A stretch of 64,000 nucleotides of DNA from the NCBI GenBank assembly GCA_002492465.1, contig DKYT01000049.1:1-64000 (forward strand), given 5' to 3'. This document shows positions 58,093 to 64,000 of the stretch, piece after piece. Both the position numbers and the translations under genes were made by a program. The DNA is from Lachnospiraceae bacterium UBA7093. GTDB taxonomy: Bacteria > Bacillota > Clostridia > Lachnospirales > Lachnospiraceae. The first letter of the stretch is position 1; the number at the start of each line of letters is the position of its first letter. A model generated the notes under the pieces. It searched no databases. It was not told the origin of the DNA and was given only the letters and a program-made list of their open reading frames with translations.

Positions 58093-58808
58093 ATTCTGAT
58101 TCCTCCATAAGTATTAAATTTCCTGCACAGATAATATTTGGAAAAGCTGCACCATTGCAGAGAGTCCAGCTGCATATGATTTTTAATATAATCAGGCAGG
58201 AATTCATCCCATTTCACTTCCAGTACCGACAACCCCTTGGACAGAAGCGGTCTGACTGTAATATTTTTGCCTAAAAATCCTGCAATATCATTGGAAGAGC
58301 AAATCCCTTCATCAAAGGTAACCCTCACATTGCCATTGGCTTCCACGAAGGGATAGCGCAGGTACTCCACAATCACCACCGGTCTCATACCTTTTTTCTG
58401 CATTTCCCACAGCAAAGTTTGCAGCTCCCCGGGCATGTCCGGGGTGATTTGTACATGTTTTCCAGCCATAAGCTGTCTGCAAAGCCCTTCGTCAATAGAG
58501 CAGGAACGTTTCAAGGTCATCTGGCGGCGTTTGCTCTTTTTCTCAAGAACAATCCTCCCGGCATCCTCATTGTAAATGCGGATCCTGTATTTATCCCGTT
58601 CTCCGATACCGCCCTCATTTTCATAATAGCAATCGTCCCCCGGCGAATCAAAATACAGGCTTCTGATTCGATAGAAACCAGTCGCTTTTGTATGGGCGTC
58701 CGGTTTCAAAAGGGCGCTTACACTTGTTTTTAAAACCGCGTTTTCCATGCTGTCTATGAGATATTTGTATTCATGCCGGTATTTTACTTTCCCTGACTGC
58801 CCCGTCAT
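58089..58808 (-). CDS. VTC-domain polyphosphate polymerase-like protein
   Basis: A 239-residue VTC tunnel protein. The catalytic basic and acidic residues lie in YRHEYKYLID, YRIRSLYFDSPGDDCYYEN, KYRIRIYNED, VLEKKSKRRQMTLKRS, VVIVEYLRYPF, VRVTFDEGI and VLEVKWDEFLPDYI. The yeast VTC4 domain makes polyphosphate from ATP; bacterial ones lack its SPX domain, as here. Overlapping ATGA junctions tie it to genes on both sides. Together with CotH it may act in surface phosphorylation rather than in storage. Confidence 0.88.
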   Translation of the reverse strand: MTGQSGKVKYRHEYKYLIDSMENAVLKTSVSALLKPDAHTKATGFYRIRSLYFDSPGDDCYYENEGGIGERDKYRIRIYNEDAGRIVLEKKSKRRQMTLKRSCSIDEGLCRQLMAGKHVQITPDMPGELQTLLWEMQKKGMRPVVIVEYLRYPFVEANGNVRVTFDEGICSSNDIAGFLGKNITVRPLLSKGLSVLEVKWDEFLPDYIKNHMQLDSLQWCSFSKYYLCRKFNTYGGIRI

Positions 58809-59692
58809 TTTATCATTTCCTCATCAAATTCCCGAATGCCCTCGCACTGTATCGTCTCAAATGCGGAATACAAATCGATCTGATCCCCTGTAATAGATAC
58901 GTATTGACTTGCCGAAACTGCATTTTCCCCTGCAATCACCTTAAGGCTTCCCCTCTCCACAACCACCATATCTTTATCGCTTCTTGCAAAAATGCCGGTC
59001 CCCTCGCACTCTACCTCCGTATTACTGTCAATTAAAATTACGCCGTCATTTCCTCTGATTCCGTTTTCCTTTGCCTTGGCATAAAAATTGGCGTCGACTA
59101 TTTTCAGCTGATCCTTGGAACGCACAGCGTCTGCATGATAGCCATACACGGAAAGTCTGCCGCTCCCATTCAACGTGAGATCGCAATTGCTGAAAATGCA
59201 TGCCTTCTGCTCTTTTCCATTTGTAACGCCATCACTTAGGGTATTTTCGCTCCCCTCTTTCGCAGTGATAATTACCTTCGCCGCCTTCTCCACATAAATC
59301 GCCGGTCCCTGAGCGGAAGTAAGCTCCACGCCGTTTAAAACCAGATGAACTATCTCGTCTTCATCCACGGAAATTACGATACTTCCATAATTCATCTTTC
59401 CGGTTATCTCGTAGGCGCCCTCTTCCTGAATTCTCAACTCCCTGCCATCAAATTCATAGCATGCCTCACTCCCCGGTTCCAGACTGCTTAGATCGATCTC
59501 CTCTGCCTCTGCCACCTGGGTATCCCTGTCTTTTGCCGTAATTTCATACGCGCCCACAGTACTCTTTCCAGACGTCTCCACATCTGTCTCTTTTGGCGTT
59601 CCCACTGGCATATCCAGCACCTGCCCGCACCCGGAAAGCCACGCCAATCCCAGCCAAAGTCCTATCATATATCTGCTTTTTCTTTTTATCAT
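58805..59692 (-). CDS. Cthe_2159-type carbohydrate-binding lipoprotein
   Basis: The 295-residue lipoprotein (lipobox LAWLSGCGQ) has a right-handed beta-helix of the Cthe_2159 type: IRIQEEGAYEITGKMNYGSI-like opening, VHLVLNGVELTSAQGPAIYV, VIITAKEGSENTLSDG, CDLTLNGSGRLSVYG and NGIRGNDGVILID repeats. The founding protein binds cellulose-like and acidic sugars. It is the second gene of the CotH operon and overlaps the VTC start. It may hold the substrate of the CotH kinase at the surface. Confidence 0.87.
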   Translation of the reverse strand: MIKRKSRYMIGLWLGLAWLSGCGQVLDMPVGTPKETDVETSGKSTVGAYEITAKDRDTQVAEAEEIDLSSLEPGSEACYEFDGRELRIQEEGAYEITGKMNYGSIVISVDEDEIVHLVLNGVELTSAQGPAIYVEKAAKVIITAKEGSENTLSDGVTNGKEQKACIFSNCDLTLNGSGRLSVYGYHADAVRSKDQLKIVDANFYAKAKENGIRGNDGVILIDSNTEVECEGTGIFARSDKDMVVVERGSLKVIAGENAVSASQYVSITGDQIDLYSAFETIQCEGIREFDEEMIK

Positions 59693-59718
59693 ACCTGTCT
59701 TTGCTGCCTCCGCAATCT

Positions 59719-62130
59719 CTAATCCGCCTTTTCAAATACAGCCCGAATTTTAAGACCTCCCACTGGAATGAAAACCTCCAGTTCCTCTTCCAGGCTTGCT
59801 ATATCCCCCTGCCATCCTGCAAACCGATACCCTTTCTCAGGGATTGCCTGCAGTGAAATGGGATAATCCGTAAAATATTGCCCACTCCAGTCTCCTTCCA
59901 CAGAAGCGGTGTTGACTACCACCTGTCCCCCCCTGGGTTCATCCATGTGAATGGTAACCGTTTCCAAACTTCCGGTCAGTCCCAACGCTTCCGCCAGATC
60001 ATCCGCCGCGTGAGGAAGCCTCTCCCGGAAGAAATCATCCGCCTGGTCAATATATTGGTCAAGATCCTCTTCCGTAAAAGCCTCGTCAAAAAACCTATGC
60101 TGACTCTTTATCATCTGATCCTGATAAATTTCCTTCCATTCCATCAGCTCCTGATGCACTCTGTCATATGCATAGGTGGTATTGGCAATATCCATAAAGG
60201 TGAGGCAAATCTGCTTTCTGAACAGTTCGCTGTCCAGAAGGCTTTGCAGCGCCGGCTCCTGAAACAGATCACTGTCCTTTATTTTCACAGAAGAGTCATC
60301 GCTATATTCAAAAAGAGTAACATCCAAGTCATACAGCATCCATCGCCATCTGCCGTCGCAATACTCCTTATCACTGACTTCGGCGGCTCTCCACAGCGCT
60401 GTATTCTGCCCAAAGGAAACGTCCCTGTTATCAATGTAAAAATGAATGCAGCAATAATCTATGAGACTTTGCACGTCGATCATTTCGCATACCATGGCAT
60501 AAACGTCATCATAAGACAAATCACATTCCGTAACTACGTCCAGCATATATTGATATGCCTCCTGTGCCTCTTCCTCCCCTATATTCGCCAAACCGGCATC
60601 GATCAGCCATATATCGTCTTCCTTCAAATCATAGTGATTTTTAAAATATTCTTCCTTATATCGTTCCCGAATATTATAGATTCCCCAGTATTCTCCGTTT
60701 AAAAACAGAATACACGGCGTTGACCGCTGTATTGCCACATTCCGATCCTGTGCCAGCTCTTCCAGAAAAGCGTCCTGAAACATCAGCTCCGAATTATTAT
60801 TTCCGCCGTTTCTCAACTTGACCGTCGAATAAGGCGATTTCGGGAAAAAATCATAGGGAAATATGACATTTTCGTCATAAATATCTCTTCCATATAAACT
60901 AAAGGATTTTTTGGGGGTAGCGCGCGTGGATTGTCCGGCAATCCGAATACCCATATTTTGCGTGAAGACATAATTTTGTTCCGTGTCAAAATAAGTTACC
61001 GCTGCGTTTCTCTCCCATTCCCTTCCGTCAAAAAAAGCGTTGGATGCCATATAAAGAATATGTTCTTCACCCTCTTCATCGGTAAAGCTATTCAACAGCT
61101 CTCCCTTTTGCAGCCCTCCCTTTTCCTTATAGTCCTCAAACACCCTTCCATTTCCATATATCCCTATTTCCATATCAAACAGATTATCGGGATCCGTTAC
61201 AATGGAAATAACCGGAAGAAGATCATGCTCTTCCCTCTTATCATATCCCACAAAGTATACCTTGGATATAATTCTGCTGGCAGTCTGATCCTGTTCATTG
61301 ATGCTGACGGCACGTATCACCGTCGCCTTATCTACCTTAAAAGGAGGCACATAGGTTCTGGTGGGGGACAGATCCGTCCTTGCAGCAAACACATTCTCCT
61401 GGCTGCTGGCGTCCTCCACTGTAATCGGCGCGCCGTAACGAAAGGATTCCGTAGTTGGCTCGCTTCCATCTAAGGTATAATAGATCGTCTCGTTTTCATC
61501 CGCCGTAATGGTCAATTCAAAAGGAGCATTATAAAATCCGCTCTCCACGCTGAAAACAGGGTCTTCCAGTGCAACCAGCGGCAGTACTTCCGCCTCGTCG
61601 TTAGAAGCCCCGGGAGTCGCTTCCATCATCCTCCACTGCCGCTCTCCGTCCTTCACTCTGCCATAGCCGGTATTGTAAGTCAGTGCCGGAACCTCTACGG
61701 AATCCAGGAGCTTTTCCGTATCGGCATTGCTTAAATATACCTTATCCCCAAACTTTGACAACTTAAATCCGATTTTCCCGGCGCCTGCATCATCCCTGCC
61801 GTCCAGCCACACGACATAATACTCTTTGGGTCCAAGCACAATCCCGTCTAAGGGATACTTTTCCAATTGCTTCTCATCGTCGGACAAAAACCAGTGATCC
61901 ATCGAAACCGCCTGGCTACCGGCATTATATAGCTCTATATAATCCGAATACCTGCCGTTTTCATCCTGAAGCAGTGTAAAATTACTGCTGCACACTTCAT
62001 TAATCACCACCTGCTTCGGCGCCCCGGGGACACTAAGCAGGTAAATCATGCAGACAAAAAAAACCGTCAGCAATGCCAACAGAACACCCCTTACCTTTTG
62101 AAAAGAGCATTTGCTATAAAATGACTTCAT
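59719..62130 (-). CDS. CotH-family kinase with lamin-tail domain
   Basis: The ATG at 62130 behind GAGAGG gives 803 residues: an N-terminal membrane anchor (VRGVLLALLTVFFVCMIYLL), a lamin-tail domain at about 40-180 (VVINEVCSSNFTLLQDENG, YIELYNAGSQAV), a chitobiase-type domain at about 195-290 (YYTLDGSEPTTESF), a CotH kinase at about 310-700 (RIAGQSTRATPKKSFSLYG with the Arg and Lys; MLYDLDVTLFEYSDD with the metal Asp pair) and a C-terminal repeat (YRFAGWQGD). CotH proteins phosphorylate surface or spore-coat proteins. It is the first gene of a four-gene operon. Confidence 0.88.
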   Translation of the reverse strand: MKSFYSKCSFQKVRGVLLALLTVFFVCMIYLLSVPGAPKQVVINEVCSSNFTLLQDENGRYSDYIELYNAGSQAVSMDHWFLSDDEKQLEKYPLDGIVLGPKEYYVVWLDGRDDAGAGKIGFKLSKFGDKVYLSNADTEKLLDSVEVPALTYNTGYGRVKDGERQWRMMEATPGASNDEAEVLPLVALEDPVFSVESGFYNAPFELTITADENETIYYTLDGSEPTTESFRYGAPITVEDASSQENVFAARTDLSPTRTYVPPFKVDKATVIRAVSINEQDQTASRIISKVYFVGYDKREEHDLLPVISIVTDPDNLFDMEIGIYGNGRVFEDYKEKGGLQKGELLNSFTDEEGEEHILYMASNAFFDGREWERNAAVTYFDTEQNYVFTQNMGIRIAGQSTRATPKKSFSLYGRDIYDENVIFPYDFFPKSPYSTVKLRNGGNNNSELMFQDAFLEELAQDRNVAIQRSTPCILFLNGEYWGIYNIRERYKEEYFKNHYDLKEDDIWLIDAGLANIGEEEAQEAYQYMLDVVTECDLSYDDVYAMVCEMIDVQSLIDYCCIHFYIDNRDVSFGQNTALWRAAEVSDKEYCDGRWRWMLYDLDVTLFEYSDDSSVKIKDSDLFQEPALQSLLDSELFRKQICLTFMDIANTTYAYDRVHQELMEWKEIYQDQMIKSQHRFFDEAFTEEDLDQYIDQADDFFRERLPHAADDLAEALGLTGSLETVTIHMDEPRGGQVVVNTASVEGDWSGQYFTDYPISLQAIPEKGYRFAGWQGDIASLEEELEVFIPVGGLKIRAVFEKAD

Positions 62131-62196
62131 ACGAACCTCTCTGTCCCATGCATTTGAAACGGTCTTTTTCAAAAAAGTCCCCAAACTTCCGTGTTT

Positions 62197-62225
62197 ATTT
62201 TATAATGTTTACCGTCCCCTGTCAA
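62197..62225 (-). promoter_or_regulatory. Promoter of the CotH operon
   Basis: Minus-strand TTGACA (62220-62225) and TAAAAT (62197-62202) are 17 nt apart, 66 nt before the start codon. Confidence 0.72.
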
Positions 62226-62275
62226 ACATCTGTTGCCGTTCCACCCCGACGCCTGCACATTCAATTACATTATTA

Positions 62276-62304
62276 TTGCATTTCATAACATTTTCCATTA
62301 AAAT
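62276..62304 (+). promoter_or_regulatory. Sigma-A-like promoter of the 62389 gene
   Basis: TTGCAT (62276-62281) and TAAAAT (62299-62304) are 17 nt apart, 84 nt before the start codon. Confidence 0.55.
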
Positions 62305-62317
62305 GATAAATAAGGAC

Positions 62318-62345
62318 TAATTTATTTTAAGGAACACGCCGATAA
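62318..62345 (+). promoter_or_regulatory. SigD/FliA-like promoter of the 62389 gene
   Basis: A perfect GCCGATAA (62338-62345) is preceded by 16 nt and TAAT (one change from TAAA). A transcript would begin near 62353, leaving a short leader with AAGGAGG. With the sigma-A-like site upstream the gene would have two start points. Confidence 0.55.
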
Positions 62346-62388
62346 CCATTATAACCAAATGACTAAAATAACCAAGGAGGGTGATATT

Positions 62389-63018
62389 ATGAGCGTAAAC
62401 GGAGTTACAGGTGCAAGTAGTGCGTACAATACATACGCAGCTAATACCAAGAGCACCGAGACGAACACAGAAAGCAAGGCAGAAGCTTCAAAGGACAAAA
62501 CATCTGCTGAATCCACTGGTGCAGTGTACGAGCCTTCTAAGGAAGCTGCCACAGTTTCCAACAAGAAATATAAGCCCGATGCAAATATGGTTGCTAAATT
62601 AAAAGCAGATGCAGACGCACGGACAGCACAGTTAAAGAGCCTGGTAGAGAAGATGCTCACCAAGCAGGGCGAGACCTACGGAAAGGCAAACGATATCTGG
62701 AGTCTGTTATCCAGCGGCAAGTTTACCGTTGATGCCGAAACCAAAGCGCAGGCTCAGGCTGATATTGCAGAAGACGGATACTGGGGCGTATCTCAGACCT
62801 CACAGCGTATTCTTGATTTCGCTACCGCTTTAACCGGAGGAGACCCTGATAAAATCGAAGAAATGCGCGCCGCATTCCAGAAGGGCTTTAAGCAGGCTGA
62901 AAAGACCTGGGGCGGAAGTCTTCCTGACATTTCCCAGAGAACTTATGATGCCGTTATGAAGGGCTTTGATAAGATGGCTGAGGATGCCGGTCTTAAAACG
63001 GCAGAAACAGAGGCATAA
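62389..63018 (+). CDS. Conserved hypothetical protein, possibly of the flagellar regulon
   Basis: The ATG at 62389 follows AAGGAGG by 8 nt. The 209-residue product begins MSVNGVTGASSAYNTYAANT, is rich in Ser, Thr, Lys and Ala up to about 60 and then helical (MVAKLKADADARTAQLKSLV, ILDFATALTGGDPDKIEEM, FKQAEKTWGGSLPDISQRTY). It has no signal peptide, no Cys and no membrane helix. The low-complexity N-terminus recalls proteins exported through the flagellar apparatus, and a SigD-like promoter lies upstream. I know no function for it. A terminator shared with the convergent gene follows. Confidence 0.75.
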   Translation: MSVNGVTGASSAYNTYAANTKSTETNTESKAEASKDKTSAESTGAVYEPSKEAATVSNKKYKPDANMVAKLKADADARTAQLKSLVEKMLTKQGETYGKANDIWSLLSSGKFTVDAETKAQAQADIAEDGYWGVSQTSQRILDFATALTGGDPDKIEEMRAAFQKGFKQAEKTWGGSLPDISQRTYDAVMKGFDKMAEDAGLKTAETEA

Positions 63019-63058
63019 ACACGAACGTATTGTTCGGAACAAATGAAAAGAACATGAT

Positions 63059-63100
63059 AAAGGCTCAAAGCCGCGCCGTGCGCCGGTTTTGAGCCTTTTC
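63059..63100. terminator. Bidirectional terminator
   Basis: AAAGGCTCAAA pairs with TTTTGAGCCTTT across a GC-rich loop, giving T-runs on both strands between the convergent 62389 and DUF3794 genes. Confidence 0.8.
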
Positions 63101-63113
63101 TATGTTCACATTT

Positions 63114-64000
63114 TTATATGTTTTTCACGATCAGAATCTTGTCTCCCGCCCTCACTTCATCTGATGCAAGATCATTGGTCTGTTTGATCACCGATACCGG
63201 TACATAATAACGTTTCCCGATATCCCACAGACTTTCTCCTTCCTTTACCATATATACTGCAATACCCGGCAGCGACGCCATTTTTTCCATATCCGGCTCG
63301 GTTACCGTAATCTGCTCTACGATCTTTTCCTGCCAGGTACGGTAGACATTGGCTCTGAAATAAAGAACACATTTCACGTCCACTTCCCCATTGTCAATAA
63401 TTGCCACCGTCACCTGATCCACAAATGCCTGCACCGGATAAATACAGCTTTCATCAATTCCTTCCGCTTCCAGCTCATATCGGAAGGGAATCGTTCCCTT
63501 GATCACGCCATATTCGTTTTCCTCGTTGCTGCATTGATAAAAGATCTGTAAATTCACCACGCCTGTAAGCTCGATTCCTCCCTCCATCACATTCTGCCCT
63601 GTAATCTGCAGACAGCTTGTGGTATGAAGGATCTTGTGAAGAACCGCTTTCTCATCCTCGCACTTAAAATGCCCTGCAAGCTTTGTCTTTCCGCTGCTTC
63701 TGGAAAGAAGCCTTCTGAACTCGGCATTTTTTTCCGCAACGGATACCTCGTTTACCACACCGTAAACATCCGCTAAAATGTCAATCTTCTCTTCCTCGTA
63801 GAGGCAGATATCCAGATCCAGACATTGCTCAAAAGTGATGACTCTTTCTTCTCCGTCAAAATCAGGTCTCACCTCTACCTCCCTGTTCTCCGCCCGGAAG
63901 CGGATCTCCGGTATCATGCCCTCCCGGGCGCCGGGGCAGTCCAGACTTCCCGCAAAGGGAAGGGTGGTTTCATAATGGCACAATTCTTCCTCCTCCCCCT
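63114..64000 (-). CDS. DUF3794/LysM protein (5' end beyond the window)
   Basis: The frame stays open to base 64000, so the start is outside. The visible C-terminal 295 residues hold two DUF3794 (SPOCS) repeats (around ETTLPFAGSLDCPGAREGM and CLQITGQNVMEGGIELTGVV ... IPFRYELEAEGIDESCIY) and a LysM domain at the end (YMVKEGESLWDIGKRYYVPVSVIKQTND). In spore formers this layout is shared by coat-assembly proteins of the SafA/SpoVID kind; in Lachnospiraceae it also occurs in vegetative proteins. LysM would bind peptidoglycan. Confidence 0.85.
   Translation of the reverse strand, partial: GEEEELCHYETTLPFAGSLDCPGAREGMIPEIRFRAENREVEVRPDFDGEERVITFEQCLDLDICLYEEEKIDILADVYGVVNEVSVAEKNAEFRRLLSRSSGKTKLAGHFKCEDEKAVLHKILHTTSCLQITGQNVMEGGIELTGVVNLQIFYQCSNEENEYGVIKGTIPFRYELEAEGIDESCIYPVQAFVDQVTVAIIDNGEVDVKCVLYFRANVYRTWQEKIVEQITVTEPDMEKMASLPGIAVYMVKEGESLWDIGKRYYVPVSVIKQTNDLASDEVRAGDKILIVKNI

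Noticed and set aside
59878..60702. A 274-codon open frame on the plus strand
   Set aside because: It is antisense to the cotH gene and has no family motifs or start signal.
1..64000. CRISPR arrays, tRNA or rRNA genes, classical insertion sequences
   Set aside because: No regularly spaced repeats, cloverleaf-like sequences, rRNA signatures or DDE transposase genes were found on either strand by reading.

Overview
The window looks like a chromosomal segment from a flagellated, Gram-positive member of the Clostridia, most likely Lachnospiraceae. Base composition is moderately low in GC, AGGAGG-type ribosome sites precede most genes, and several families typical of that group are present: DUF3794 with LysM, a VTC/DUF4956/CotH cluster, Rpn nucleases, DUF6870 and a large serine recombinase. 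No rRNA, tRNA, CRISPR array or classical insertion sequence was seen.

Left edge (1-2225): a decayed accessory patch with three broken genes (a small exported protein, a SLOG/DUF1273 protein and an XRE regulator), then an intact AbrB-PIN toxin-antitoxin pair with its own promoter and terminator.

Glycan operon (2238-35566, minus strand): 28 tightly packed genes with no internal terminator seen. They encode GT2, GT4 and GT-D glycosyltransferases, FkbM and class I methyltransferases, a radical SAM enzyme, a deacetylase, an NAD-dependent epimerase, three cytidylyltransferase domains, PdxA, LicD, a GDPD-like enzyme, a TagF-like transferase, two TIM-barrel isomerase-like proteins and two Rpn genes. 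Fifteen proteins carry the same small GxGxxG Rossmann module, at either end or in the middle. No flippase, polymerase or other multi-pass membrane protein is in the operon. A near-perfect sigma-28 (SigD/FliA) promoter, TAAA-N15-GCCGATAA, lies just ahead of its first gene, so I infer that it modifies flagellin or another flagellar protein with an elaborate, CDP-activated, phosphodiester-containing glycan. A class II aldolase gene sits immediately upstream.

Middle (36477-50516): an autoregulated GntR/ABC operon, a divergent signal peptidase II-like gene, and a subtilisin-like protease gene cut in two by a 5.47-kb element. The element carries a large serine recombinase, DUF6870, a DUF342 repeat protein and a HD-GYP protein with a degenerate receiver. 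Its ends share CCCTC-CC-GT, and joining the halves there restores one in-frame gene of about 572 codons with a complete Asp-His-Ser triad. Upstream lie clpX, an NlpC/P60 hydrolase and a trigger-factor-like lipoprotein.

Right part (50553-64000): housekeeping genes (DUF1934, murI, a GntR/FCD regulator, ispE), an SGNH-hydrolase lipoprotein, a GT39-like membrane glycosyltransferase, a CotH/Cthe_2159/VTC/DUF4956 operon, a small protein with a second SigD-like promoter, and a partial DUF3794-LysM gene running off the window.
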